A DNA stretch of 64,000 nt from NCBI RefSeq assembly GCF_029504655.1, contig NZ_JAQFIL010000001.1, forward strand, positions 749,001 through 813,000, written 5' to 3'. Positions within the stretch are counted from its first letter, which is position 1, and every line of letters starts with the position of its first letter. Source of the stretch: Catalinimonas alkaloidigena (GTDB taxonomy: Bacteria; Bacteroidota; Bacteroidia; Cytophagales; Cyclobacteriaceae). Under the pieces are notes generated by a model, which was not told where the DNA came from, did not search any database, and worked only from the letters and a program-made list of their open reading frames with translations. The position numbers and the translations under genes were made by a program. Below are positions 25,432 to 34,897 of the stretch, piece by piece.

Positions 25432-28400
25432 CTAGTCGTCACTACTCCGGGGTAAGCCTTCCAGTTCAAAAGTGTTGAGTTCATCCTGTAGCTCATCCCA
25501 CTGCGCTTTTAGTTCTTCATAGCGCTGATAAGCATCACTTCCGGGGCGCTGGTCGGCCTGCTCCAGCATAGAGCGGAGATAGCTCAATTGGTCAATCAGC
25601 ATGGGACGCATGTAAATGCCTTCTGCCGTAACCAACTGGTCCTGAATCTGGGCTAATTTCTGATCTTCCTTTTTGTATTTGTTACGCTTACCGCTCTCTT
25701 CCATCAGCTTGACCAGTTCTTCTCTTCTCTCTTCAATCTTTGCCGCAGCAACTTTGGTGCTGTCTTCCAACCCGATGATGTTCATAACCAGCTGAATCTG
25801 CGCATTAATATCTGCTTCGCTTACATTCTGATATTTCAGGCGAGGGTCAGCCAGCACTTCAAAGCTTTGCGTATAGGTTTCTCCATCTACTGTCAGACGA
25901 GCGCTATAGGTGCCGGGACTTACCATAGGCCCTCTCTGGTAGCTTCGCTTAGGATTCTGATCCCAGGGGCCGGGATACTGCATATTCCAGCGGAAACGGT
26001 GTGCGCCTGCCGAGCTTTTTAGCGCATCCGAAGTTTCTCCTTTGTAAAAGCCTGTAGCCATGTCTACCATCACTTCTTGTGTGCTGTTCTCAATATCACT
26101 GCTGCTGAAGGAGCGTACCAACTGCTGTCTGGCGTTGAGAATATCGAGCCTGACTTCCTCGGGGGCGTCATTTAGAAAGTAATCAATGATGACCGAAGGC
26201 TCAGGATAGTAAGGAATGTCATCTTCATCGGTATCTCTGTAGCGATAGCGGTAGGCATCTTCGGGTTGGTAAAGGTAAGCGCTGGCTGCTTCTTTTGCCT
26301 CTGCCAACTGGTGCAAAGGTGTAATATTATCCAGTATCCAGAAGGAGCGACCCATCGTAGAAAGCAGCAGGTCGTTACGGAAAACTTTGATATCAGTGAC
26401 CGGCGTAACCGGCAGGTTTTGCTGAAATGCCTGCCAGCTACTGCCATCATCCAAAGAAATAAACAGGCCATACTCGGTACCTGCGTACAAGACGCCTTCT
26501 TTTACAGGATCTTCACGTACTACCCGTGTAGGATAATCTGCCGGAATTCCATTGGTGCCATCAGTCAGCAAGCTCCAGCTTACACCATAGTCTTCAGTTT
26601 TATAAATATAAGGCTGCCAGTCGCCTACTTGATAGAGTAGTACGGAGGCATAGGCTTTGCCCGGCTTGTGAGGGGAAGGCTCCACGCTATCTACCCGGCC
26701 ACCATCCGGCAGGTCGGTAGGTGTCACATTTTCCCAGGTTTTTCCTCCATCTTTGGTGACATGGATAGGGCCGTCATTAGCACCCACCCAGATTACTCCT
26801 TCTTCCAAAGGAGATTCCCTGATAGAGTAAATGGTGCTGTAGTATTCTTCTCCGGTCACATCACGGGTGATCGGGCTGCCGGATACCATCTGTTTTGTAG
26901 GGTCGTTGGCAGTCAGGTCAGGGGATATTCTTTCCCAGGTCTTACCATCATCGGTGGTCTTATGTACGTACTGTGAACCGTGATAAACGACATCAGGGTT
27001 ATGAGGCGATACATGGATAGGAGATACCCTTTGGAAACGGTAGGTCAGATTCTCCGGATTGTGCCCGTAGATGTAAGCCGCTCCCACATAATACTGCTGT
27101 TCCTGCCCGGTACGTTTGTCATAGACACCGAAACGTCCCTTGCAATTGGAGTAGACAATATTCGGATTACCGGGCTTAGGCACTGCCGGGCCGGTTTCAC
27201 AGCCACCTACCGCCAGCCAGAATCCTGCTGCTCCGCCGGGTGCGTCATAGGGCGGCAGGCTTGGCACAGCTATCGTACTATTGTCCTGCTGACCGGCATA
27301 TATCCAGTAGGGGTGCTGGTCATCCACTTCAATCTGATATAGCTCAGCGGTAGGCTGGTTACTTTGGGTAGACCAGCTTTTTCCTCCATTGGTGGTTACG
27401 TTTACCCCTCCATCATTGGCCTGGATAAAAAGGGAAGTGTCATTGGGGTTGATCCAGATGTCATGGTTGTCTCCGTGTGGAGTACGCATGGTTTTCCAGT
27501 TTTTCCCTCCGTCAGTAGATTTAAAAAAGCGGGTTGCCATGGCAAAGATTACATCGGCATCCAGCGGATTAGCGGCGATGTTACAATAGTAAAAAGGGCG
27601 GTCCAGCAGGCCATCGTGATTGCTGACAAACTCAAAAGTTTCGCCTCGGTCATCGGAACGGTAGAGTCCTCCACCTTCACCGGGAGTTTCCACTCCGGGA
27701 GTATCCACTCTGGGAGTATCCACTAAGGGGGCCTCTATTAAGGCATAAAGACGATCGGGATCAGCCGGAGAGACGGCCAGGTCAATTTTACCGATCAGTC
27801 CCTGGGGAAGTCCATTTTTCAGCCTGTTCCAGCTATCACCTCCATCCGTGGATTTGTAAATACCCCCTGATTCATTAGCCCCTCCACTGATGATGGTCCA
27901 GGGTTTACGCTCGGCCCGCCAAAGTCCGGCGTATATTGTTTCAGGATTATCGGGAGCAAATTCAAGGTCAACCGCACCTACTGTATCCGAATGGTAAAAT
28001 ACCTTTTCCCAGCTTTTGCCACCGTCATAGGTACGAAATATTCCTCTTTGTTCATTGGGCTGGAAAGGCTGACCGATGGCTGCAACAAACACGGTGTCGG
28101 GATGCTGAGGGTGGATTTCTACCGCCCCGATCAGGCCGGCATCGTCCAGCCCGATATGCTGCCAGCTTTTACCGGCATCGCTTGATTTGTACATGCCTTT
28201 CCCCGCTATGATATTGGAGCGAAGTCCGTCTGAGCCTGTACCCACATAAATAATATTGGGATCATCCTGAAACACGCTGATGGCGCCGATAGAGGGGGAG
28301 GCAAAATAGCCATCAGAAAGGTTTTCATAGCTTATTCCGTAGTCTTCGGTTTTCCATACTCCCCCGCCGGTGCTGCCCATATAAAAAGTACCGGGTTTTG

Positions 28401-28575
28401 AAGCTACTCCAGCCACAGCAGTTACCCTCCCTCCGCGGGTAGGCCCAACATTTCTGAACTTTAGTGATTCCAGATAGACTTCATCAGAAGAAGAAATTTG
28501 CTGTGCCTGCATGGAGGTTGGATAAATCAGAAATAAGCATGCTACAGAGAGCATACTGTATAGTAAAGATTTCAT
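25432..28575 (-). CDS. Secreted BNR / sortilin-like beta-propeller protein (paralogue B)
   Basis: A 1047-residue exported protein with signal peptide 1-24 and multiple Asp-box repeats (KTEDYGISY, KSSDAGKSW, RTYDGGKSW, KSTDGGDSW, KSTDGGKNW, TKDGGKTW, SLDDGSSW). It aligns over most of its length with the gene at 16.5 kb: both open with FRxxGP, VAGV and GGVWKT or GGIWKT blocks. A C-terminal helical tail with AQIQDQLVTAEGIYM and LSYLRSMLEQADQRPGSDAYQ is shared too. It differs by a short in-frame insert of three VDTP-type repeats near residue 285. Function is unknown; propellers of this type may bind or cleave glycans or peptides. Probably cotranscribed with the racemase gene downstream. Confidence 0.85.
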   Translation of the reverse strand: MKSLLYSMLSVACLFLIYPTSMQAQQISSSDEVYLESLKFRNVGPTRGGRVTAVAGVASKPGTFYMGSTGGGVWKTEDYGISYENLSDGYFASPSIGAISVFQDDPNIIYVGTGSDGLRSNIIAGKGMYKSSDAGKSWQHIGLDDAGLIGAVEIHPQHPDTVFVAAIGQPFQPNEQRGIFRTYDGGKSWEKVFYHSDTVGAVDLEFAPDNPETIYAGLWRAERKPWTIISGGANESGGIYKSTDGGDSWNRLKNGLPQGLIGKIDLAVSPADPDRLYALIEAPLVDTPRVDTPGVETPGEGGGLYRSDDRGETFEFVSNHDGLLDRPFYYCNIAANPLDADVIFAMATRFFKSTDGGKNWKTMRTPHGDNHDIWINPNDTSLFIQANDGGVNVTTNGGKSWSTQSNQPTAELYQIEVDDQHPYWIYAGQQDNSTIAVPSLPPYDAPGGAAGFWLAVGGCETGPAVPKPGNPNIVYSNCKGRFGVYDKRTGQEQQYYVGAAYIYGHNPENLTYRFQRVSPIHVSPHNPDVVYHGSQYVHKTTDDGKTWERISPDLTANDPTKQMVSGSPITRDVTGEEYYSTIYSIRESPLEEGVIWVGANDGPIHVTKDGGKTWENVTPTDLPDGGRVDSVEPSPHKPGKAYASVLLYQVGDWQPYIYKTEDYGVSWSLLTDGTNGIPADYPTRVVREDPVKEGVLYAGTEYGLFISLDDGSSWQAFQQNLPVTPVTDIKVFRNDLLLSTMGRSFWILDNITPLHQLAEAKEAASAYLYQPEDAYRYRYRDTDEDDIPYYPEPSVIIDYFLNDAPEEVRLDILNARQQLVRSFSSSDIENSTQEVMVDMATGFYKGETSDALKSSAGAHRFRWNMQYPGPWDQNPKRSYQRGPMVSPGTYSARLTVDGETYTQSFEVLADPRLKYQNVSEADINAQIQLVMNIIGLEDSTKVAAAKIEERREELVKLMEESGKRNKYKKEDQKLAQIQDQLVTAEGIYMRPMLIDQLSYLRSMLEQADQRPGSDAYQRYEELKAQWDELQDELNTFELEGLPRSSDD
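27682..27726. repeat. Three tandem 15-base repeats inside BNR gene B
   Basis: Three consecutive copies of GGGAGTATCCACTCT-like units at 27682, 27697 and 27712, differing by one to three bases. They encode repeated VDTPR/VDTPG/VETPG units on the minus strand, keep the frame, and probably arose by slippage in a surface loop between propeller blades. Confidence 0.9.
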
Positions 28576-28959
28576 AAGGTTAAGTTTAAAATAGGTGTCA
28601 GTAGAAACAATCTATATGAGGTTAAAAAACACTTATTGTGTAACATAAAGTGTAAATAAGCTGCTAATATAATTATGAATTATGAACTAAGATTGATTTT
28701 GACAATAAAATAACGCAAATATATATTGTAATAATATTTTATTCTTCATATGGTTATTTTTGCAGTTTATAATTTCAGATTATCCTGAAATTTTCAACGT
28801 TTTACTTCTTTTTATTCAGATAATCATGTTGATAAACAGATAATATCATATTTTCATGCAACACACTGAAAGACTAGAATTTAGCAAGCTGATAAAGCGA
28901 TACCTGAGGAAATAAGCAATTAAATAATATATCTTTTTGAACACACAAAACTATCTGTT
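28576..28959. other. Divergent intergenic region, BNR gene B and M20 amidohydrolase
   Basis: 384 AT-rich bases with no gene. A -7 box candidate for the BNR gene lies at 28716-28723. No plus-strand promoter matching TAnnTTTG was found. Confidence 0.5.
28716..28723 (-). promoter_or_regulatory. Possible -7 promoter box for BNR gene B
   Basis: Minus-strand TATATTTG is an exact TAnnTTTG match, 141 bases upstream of the start codon. The -33 element is not evident, so the call is weak. Confidence 0.3.
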
Positions 28960-30399
28960 ATGAGGAAATTTTTCATCTTATGCAGTCTTCTTGCTTTGAG
29001 CTTTATGGGGATGGCTCAAAAGAATACTGATAAGCAAATGATGCTGGATTATATAGATGAGCATAAAAGTACGTACGGCGACATGGCCCAAAAGATTTGG
29101 GAGTATGCGGAAGTTGGCTATCAGGAAGAAAAAAGTGTAGCCTTATTGCAGCAGCATTTGCAGGAAGAAGGCTTTGAGGTCACTGCCGGCGTGGCTGACA
29201 TCCCTACGGCTTTCACGGCCAGCTACGGCAGCGGAGCGCCGGTTATCGCTATTTTGGGAGAATACGATGCGCTGCCGGGTTTGTCACAGGCGGCTGTTCC
29301 CCAGCGAGAGGTAATGGTAGAAGGAGGAGCGGGGCATGGCTGTGGACATAATTTATTTGGTTCGGGTTCTGCCGCTGCAGCAGTTGCCATTAAAGAATGG
29401 CTTAAAGCATCAGGGGCTCAGGGTACTATTCGCTTCTATGGCACACCGGCTGAAGAAGGGGGAGCCGGTAAAGTTTATATGGTTAGAGCCGGCCTTTTTG
29501 ATGATGTAGATGCTGTCTTGCATTGGCATCCTGGCAGCAGTAATTCTGCGGTGGCGGCATCCTCACTGGCCAACAAATCTGCCAAGTTCCGCTTTCATGG
29601 AATTGCCGCGCATGCTTCTTCTTCTCCTGACAAAGCACGCTCAGCGTTGGATGGGGTAGAGGCTATGAATGACATGGTCAACCTGTTGCGTGAGCACGTG
29701 CCTATGGAAACCCGTATCCATTACGTGATCACCAGTGGAGGTGAGGCTCCTAATGTGGTACCTGCCTTTGCAGAAGTGTACTATTATGTGCGCCACCCAG
29801 AGGTGGGCAGCGTAAAAGAAATTTTTGAACGGGTAGTGAAAGCCGCTGAAGGCGCAGCGATAGGAACGGGTACGGAAATGGATTATGAGATTATTCACGG
29901 TATATACAATGTACAACCGAATGAGACCCTGGCTAAGCTGATGGATCAAAACCTGCGTGTAGTGGGTGGAGTACATTATTCGGAAGAAGAAAAAGCCTTT
30001 GCAGAAAAATTACAGACTTCACTGAATGAGCAGGTACCTATATCCAAAGCTGAAGAAGTAGAGCCTTTTGAAGTGATAGAAAGAGGTAGGGGAGGCTCAA
30101 CCGATGTCGGTGATATCAGTTGGGTAGTCCCCACAGCCGGTTTACGTACTGCCTGTTTTGTGCCTGGCACCCCGGGACATAGCTGGCAGTCAACCGCGGC
30201 GGGAGGCACCAGCATAGGAACTAAGGGACTAATCGTAGCTGCCAAAACTCTGGCGATTACTGCTTATGACCTTTTTAGCAATCCTGAGATCATAAGAGAA
30301 GCCAATCAGGAGTTGGAAAAGCGGCAGGGAGAAAATTTTGAATACGAGTCTCTGGTAGGTGACAGGGAACCACCCCTGGACTATCGAGGGTCAGAATAA
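28960..30399 (+). CDS. Secreted M20 family amidohydrolase (AbgB/peptidase D-like)
   Basis: A 479-residue zinc or manganese hydrolase with signal peptide MRKFFILCSLLALSFMGMAQ. Metal-site residues follow the M20D pattern: GEYDALPG near 100-107, C128 and H130 in GHGCGHN, E165/E166 in GTPAEEGG, and H190 in LHWHPG. A lid/dimerisation domain lies around 205-320 beginning FHGIAAHASSSPDKARSALDG. Relatives cleave N-acyl amino acids, p-aminobenzoyl-glutamate or indole-acetyl conjugates; the AbgB branch is the closest by eye. Export is notable since many AbgB-like enzymes are cytosolic, and it fits an envelope peptide or amide degradation pathway. Terminator follows at 30420. Confidence 0.9.
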   Translation: MRKFFILCSLLALSFMGMAQKNTDKQMMLDYIDEHKSTYGDMAQKIWEYAEVGYQEEKSVALLQQHLQEEGFEVTAGVADIPTAFTASYGSGAPVIAILGEYDALPGLSQAAVPQREVMVEGGAGHGCGHNLFGSGSAAAAVAIKEWLKASGAQGTIRFYGTPAEEGGAGKVYMVRAGLFDDVDAVLHWHPGSSNSAVAASSLANKSAKFRFHGIAAHASSSPDKARSALDGVEAMNDMVNLLREHVPMETRIHYVITSGGEAPNVVPAFAEVYYYVRHPEVGSVKEIFERVVKAAEGAAIGTGTEMDYEIIHGIYNVQPNETLAKLMDQNLRVVGGVHYSEEEKAFAEKLQTSLNEQVPISKAEEVEPFEVIERGRGGSTDVGDISWVVPTAGLRTACFVPGTPGHSWQSTAAGGTSIGTKGLIVAAKTLAITAYDLFSNPEIIREANQELEKRQGENFEYESLVGDREPPLDYRGSE

Positions 30400-30419
30400 T
30401 ATATACCGAATTAAAATTG

Positions 30420-30457
30420 AAGTACTTACTGAAGTGTGTCGGTAAGTACTTTTTTAT
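30420..30457. terminator. Terminator between M20 gene and amidase
   Basis: A perfect 10-bp stem, AAGTACTTAC (30420-30429) with GTAAGTACTT (30442-30451), followed on the plus strand by a T run. The convergent amidase ends at 30458 and may use the same hairpin. Confidence 0.88.
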
Positions 30458-31993
30458 TTACTCTAACAGCTTAGGTGCCTTTCGGTGTTGTGTAGCTTGT
30501 TCATAGGCGTACATGAGTTTGATCAGAGTAGGCTCATCGTACATACGGCCTAAAAACTGAAGTCCTGCCGGTAAATTTCCCTCAGTATAACCCATAGGTA
30601 CCGTAAAAGCAGGCTGACCGGTATGAGGGGCAATGATTTGACTGTTGTCGCCTTCGTATTCTTCGGAAAAACGCTCAATATGCGCAGGAGGATGATTCCA
30701 GGAAGGGTATATGATGGCATCCACTTGCAGCGAGTCCATGACTCGCTCAATCGCAGTACGGAAGGCAATGCGCCTCTCGTCTTCGTAAGGGTTCAGACAA
30801 GGCACTTCCGGTTCCTCATATCTTCCGCGGTTTTCTGCCTGTCTTTCCAGTCGGCCTTGCGCGAATTCAGACTTGGTGCCAATTCTTATGATATCTTCCA
30901 AAGTTTTGAGCGTATCAGACCGTACATAAGTGGCCAAAAAAGTTTCCAGATCTTCCCGGAATGCTGCGCACCACTGATTTTGTCGCAAGCTGTCAAAGTC
31001 AGGGATCACAAGGGTATCAACAATTATAGCTCCGAGGGAATCCAGGTCTGAGATGGCCTGCTCAAAGAGTGCGTGTATCTCCGGATCTGGCTCATTTTCA
31101 CTCAGCGTTCTGAGTACGCCAATTCTGGCTCCTTCTAATCCATCTTTTTGTAAATATTGCTGGTAGTTTCCGGGTATTTTTCCTTCAGCATAAGCGGTAA
31201 GCGGGTCAGCAGGATCTTCTCCGGCAATCACTTCCAGGACACGGGTAGCATCCTCTACGGTTCGGCACATAGGTCCAACCACATCATTGCGCAGGTACAA
31301 AGGTACTATGGCACTTCTGCTTACCAGGCCCAGCGTAGTGCGGAATCCTACCAAAGCGCAGTGAGAAGAAGGGCCACGAATAGAGTTTCCGGTATCCGTT
31401 CCTAATCCTATAATTCCTAAATTGGCAGCTATCGCTGCTGCCGTTCCACCGCTGGAACCTGCCGGCACATAGTCAGGATTATAAGGGTTATGGGTAGTGC
31501 CTGCCGTGGAGCTTTCGGTATGCATAGGACTGAAAGCCCACTCCGCCATATTGGATTTAGCAAGAATGATCGCTCCCGCATCTAGCAGTTTTTGGATGAT
31601 GAATGCGTCTTGTTCCGCTACGAAATTTTCTAATGCCAGTGAACCGGCGGTGGTAGGCATCCCCTGGGTATTGATATTATCTTTGACGACCAATGGAATG
31701 CCATGTAACGGGCGTAACCTATTGGTTTCAGCATATTCGTCATCAAGCTTACGGGCGATCTCCAATGCGTCGGGATTGATGTAGGTAAGTGCGTTGAGGT
31801 CAGTGTCCACCTGGCTGATCCTGTCCAGGTAAGCCTGTACTAATTGCTCGCTATTGTATTCCTTGTTTTCAAAAGACTGATGAATATCAGCGATGGTGAG
31901 TTCTTCAAGCCTTACAGCTTCATTCTGCTTAGGAGAAGTGCAGGCTATAAAGCACAGGCTGAGCGAGAAGCACAACATGATGAATTTGTTCAT
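30458..31993 (-). CDS. Amidase signature family lipoprotein
   Basis: A 511-residue amidase with lipobox FIAC18, so it is expected in the outer or inner membrane facing the periplasm or surface. The Ser-cisSer-Lys triad is K104 in VVKDN, S180 in PAGSSGGTAAA and S204 in GTDTGNSIRGP. Family members hydrolyse amides, from small aliphatic amides to peptide C-terminal amides and fatty acid amides. Its start lies 59 bases after the metalloprotease stop on the same strand, suggesting an operon of the two exported hydrolases. It is unlikely to be GatA because it is exported and has no gatB or gatC neighbour. Confidence 0.92.
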   Translation of the reverse strand: MNKFIMLCFSLSLCFIACTSPKQNEAVRLEELTIADIHQSFENKEYNSEQLVQAYLDRISQVDTDLNALTYINPDALEIARKLDDEYAETNRLRPLHGIPLVVKDNINTQGMPTTAGSLALENFVAEQDAFIIQKLLDAGAIILAKSNMAEWAFSPMHTESSTAGTTHNPYNPDYVPAGSSGGTAAAIAANLGIIGLGTDTGNSIRGPSSHCALVGFRTTLGLVSRSAIVPLYLRNDVVGPMCRTVEDATRVLEVIAGEDPADPLTAYAEGKIPGNYQQYLQKDGLEGARIGVLRTLSENEPDPEIHALFEQAISDLDSLGAIIVDTLVIPDFDSLRQNQWCAAFREDLETFLATYVRSDTLKTLEDIIRIGTKSEFAQGRLERQAENRGRYEEPEVPCLNPYEDERRIAFRTAIERVMDSLQVDAIIYPSWNHPPAHIERFSEEYEGDNSQIIAPHTGQPAFTVPMGYTEGNLPAGLQFLGRMYDEPTLIKLMYAYEQATQHRKAPKLLE

Positions 31994-32052
31994 CTGGTAA
32001 ATCGGTTTAAAATTGTGTGAAGATGAAAGTGCCTGAAAATAAGCTGAGAAAG

Positions 32053-34503
32053 TTATTTATGAGTATCATCAATTCTGGCAATAAGGTCGTTCCAATGAAT
32101 TCTGCTCATTTTGTCAGCGTTTCTCTGGCTGTGATTTTTTAGATCTCTAGACAATTGTTCCAGCTCAGCCCTCATCAGGGGAATGATATCTGAAATGATA
32201 ATTTCTTCATCATCGCGCTCAGGCTGCTCCTGCTGAAGTAAGTCCAGTTTGGATTTTGCGATGTCTATATAAGCTCTGTGCAAATTTCTACGGTAAGCGT
32301 CTACTGCTTTTCCGTTGTACAGTTCAGCGAAAATCCCTCTTCTCAAATTATCCAGCATGTCAAGTACAGAATAGGCTTCGCTTCCGTTGAAGCTTTCATT
32401 TTCTACCATGCGCAGCAGCCGTTCCTCATCCAGCAAACGCTCCAGGCTCCATGTCTGAATGGCCTTTGCTCGCTTTATGGCTCCGGCGGGTTCTATCCTG
32501 TCCAGAATCTCAGCATTCATCAGCCAGTCAGGACTACTGAAGGCGTGCTCATTCAGAAAAGCCATGGCCTTCTTTTGCATAGATAAGGGCACATGCTCAT
32601 ACATAGCGCCATCCTGATTGGCAGTTTTTCTGGTTTCATAAACGCCGCCGATATTGGTGATCACATGTGAAATGTAGCCGCGCCACATATAACTGAGTTC
32701 ACGATACACTTCCGCCAGTTCGTCATATCCCTGTCCATCTACCGAAGTCCATGCGACAAGATTGGGAACTACTTTTTTCATATTCGCCAAGCCGTACTCG
32801 CTGGCTTTGACCTGATCTTTCCCCAGGCTTTCTGTCTGTGATTGCGGATCAATTCCTGAATTACTGCTCCCAAACTCATACCAGGGATTTCCGGCTTTCT
32901 CCAAAATCCAGGAGTCCAGTACATTTTTTTCATCCTCTTTAGTTTGTGCTTCGGGCAGATAACGGTAGCCCCAGTTGATGGCATATTCATCATAAGGTCC
33001 CATCATTCTGATATAGCGCACCCCTTTATCTTCAGGCTGGGCAACATAGTTTACACGGGCATAATCCATGATGGAAGGTGTAAGCCCATATTGTTGAGTA
33101 AAGTCAGCCGAACGTAGAGAATCAGTTGGGTAAGCAGCACTGGCTTTCATATTGTGCGGTAGGCCCAGGGCATGCCCCACTTCGTGGGCAATCACCATGC
33201 GCATCATCTCTCCGATTTCAGCTTCCGGAGTTTGTAATGTTCTGGCAGATGGGTTTTGGGCGCCTGCCTCAATCATGTAGCGGTTGCGGTAAGAACGTAA
33301 ATGGTTGTGGTACCAGATGATATCGCTTTCAATAATTTCTCCGGTGCGGGGATCAGTCACTGAGGGACCGATAGCATTTCGGGTGGTACTGGCTACATAC
33401 CTGACCACTGAGTAGCGTACATCTTCGGGACTAAACGCCGGATCTTCTTCTTCAGAAGGAGCGTCTTTGGCGATGATCGCATTTTTGAAACCTGCTTTCT
33501 CAAAGGCCTGGTTCCAGTCTTCTATGCCCTGCTTGAAATACGGTCTCCATTTCTCGGGTGTAGCAGGGTCAAGGTAATACACGATAGGCTTGACGGGTTC
33601 TACCAATTCGCCTCGCTTGTAGGCTTCTATGTCTTTGGGCATAAGTCTCCACCGGCGAATAAGCTCATAATCATCAGACTTGAGGGCATCCGAATCATAA
33701 TTGTATTTTTTGATCGTAAACCACCCTACACGATAGTCAGCCAGGCGGGACTGCATCTTGTCTTCGGGCAGCAGTATCATGGATTGGTTGAGCAGTAAGC
33801 TGATGGTACCGGCCTGGTCACTTTCCGGTGGGTTAGCCGCATCGTATGTCATGACATGTTTTATCTCAATATTCTCGGGAAATGACTTTACAGATTCAAT
33901 ATATGTGCGGCTCTTGTCTAATTGCTTTACTTCATATTGCTTTCTCAAACGGTCAGGCATAGCATTGATGGCCCTTACTTCATCAGTAAAAATGGAAGTG
34001 ATATCAATGAGCAAAGCTGTAGAGTCTGGATTAAAGCTCTCTATTTTGCTGCTGAATAAGATGGAGTAAAAATTATTCGCCTGTACAGATTGATAAATCG
34101 GGGACTCCTCATCGCTCACATTCTGAAAGCTGATCACTTTTAAATCCACATGATCTCCTCTCCGGTACCATCGTACAACCTGCTCATTGATTTTGGACCC
34201 CGCATTGGTATAGCCTCCCCCAAAATTACCAGGAAGCTTGGCGATACGGCTCACCCACAGCATGTCTTTTTTAAGTTTATCAAAAGGCATTTCATAATAC
34301 ACTTTGTCATCCACCCAATGGGTAGTGAATAGACCTTCATCGCTCCGGGCATCGGCGGTGATAAGTTGGTCATAATCAGTGAATTTGCTCTCTTTCTCTG
34401 CTTCTTTACTTTCCTTTTTCTTCTTTTGAAAGAGCTGCGCATGGAGATTTCCTTGAACAGAGAAGATTAAAATACTGCAAATTAGTAGTGCCTGTTTTGT
34501 CAT
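32053..34503 (-). CDS. Exported zinc-dependent metalloprotease, DUF5117/DUF4953 type
   Basis: An 816-residue secreted protein with signal peptide 1-22 followed by a Lys/Glu-rich linker (about 26-42). The catalytic motif is H440-E-V-G-H444-A-L-G-L-P-H450, the metzincin HExxHxxGxxH form, followed by SIMDYARVNYV, which supplies the Met-turn-like segment. The large N-terminal region (DARSDEGLFTTHWVDDKVYYEMP) fits the DUF5117/5118 domains that precede this peptidase in Bacteroidota. The peptide substrate is unknown. It is transcribed after the SusCD pair 2, but a strong hairpin and T run lie between, so expression may be only partly linked. Confidence 0.88.
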   Translation of the reverse strand: MTKQALLICSILIFSVQGNLHAQLFQKKKKESKEAEKESKFTDYDQLITADARSDEGLFTTHWVDDKVYYEMPFDKLKKDMLWVSRIAKLPGNFGGGYTNAGSKINEQVVRWYRRGDHVDLKVISFQNVSDEESPIYQSVQANNFYSILFSSKIESFNPDSTALLIDITSIFTDEVRAINAMPDRLRKQYEVKQLDKSRTYIESVKSFPENIEIKHVMTYDAANPPESDQAGTISLLLNQSMILLPEDKMQSRLADYRVGWFTIKKYNYDSDALKSDDYELIRRWRLMPKDIEAYKRGELVEPVKPIVYYLDPATPEKWRPYFKQGIEDWNQAFEKAGFKNAIIAKDAPSEEEDPAFSPEDVRYSVVRYVASTTRNAIGPSVTDPRTGEIIESDIIWYHNHLRSYRNRYMIEAGAQNPSARTLQTPEAEIGEMMRMVIAHEVGHALGLPHNMKASAAYPTDSLRSADFTQQYGLTPSIMDYARVNYVAQPEDKGVRYIRMMGPYDEYAINWGYRYLPEAQTKEDEKNVLDSWILEKAGNPWYEFGSSNSGIDPQSQTESLGKDQVKASEYGLANMKKVVPNLVAWTSVDGQGYDELAEVYRELSYMWRGYISHVITNIGGVYETRKTANQDGAMYEHVPLSMQKKAMAFLNEHAFSSPDWLMNAEILDRIEPAGAIKRAKAIQTWSLERLLDEERLLRMVENESFNGSEAYSVLDMLDNLRRGIFAELYNGKAVDAYRRNLHRAYIDIAKSKLDLLQQEQPERDDEEIIISDIIPLMRAELEQLSRDLKNHSQRNADKMSRIHWNDLIARIDDTHK

Positions 34504-34742
34504 AATAGGTTTTTTGAATGTCCTGTGCTTGAAAAATATGTATGCAGATTGCCCATTGCTTTTGTTGTGTACGAAAAACGATTTTCTGACAATTGATCTT
34601 GGGAATGTAAAATGATCTGATCAAAACACATGGGTATATTTTGTCATTTTTCTACAAAGCTGAGAAAACTAATATTCAACTTTCCCGGGACTATGGAGAC
34701 AAGGCAAATGTTTTGAATTTTTTTGGCTAAAGGAGTATGTAA

Positions 34743-34814
34743 ATATAAAAAACACTTTCCTTCAGCCCCAAGCTCCCAATATGTTTTTAGCAGAAGCGAG
34801 TGACTGAAGGAAAG
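34743..34814 (-). terminator. Hairpin with T run, terminator of SusCD pair 2
   Basis: Perfect 11-bp arms, CTTTCCTTCAG at 34755-34765 and CTGAAGGAAAG at 34804-34814, enclose 38 bases. On the minus strand the stem is followed by TGTTTTTT. The long loop makes it less standard, but position and T run support termination. Confidence 0.65.
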
Positions 34815-34825
34815 GTTTAGTCAGT

Positions 34826-34875
34826 CAGGAATTGTAAATGGGAATTATTTAACACTCATTTACATACAATTCCTG
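34826..34875. promoter_or_regulatory. Second inverted repeat after SusD pair 2
   Basis: CAGGAATTGT (34826-34835) and ACAATTCCTG (34866-34875) are perfect 10-bp inverted repeats, with an inner AAATG/CATTT pair, 23 bases after the SusD stop. No T run follows on the minus strand. It may protect the 3' end of the transcript or form a tandem terminator with the next hairpin. Confidence 0.5.
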
Positions 34876-34897
34876 CCTGCAGGGATGCTAAGACAGA

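Larger units (their letters stand above)
34504..34897. other. Intergenic region with two hairpins after SusCD pair 2
   Basis: 394 bases without a gene, on the minus-strand path from SusD to the metalloprotease. It holds the two hairpins listed at 34755-34814 and 34826-34875. The part nearest the protease gene (34504-34740) shows nothing recognisable beyond AT-rich DNA and must hold any promoter for that gene. Confidence 0.5.
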
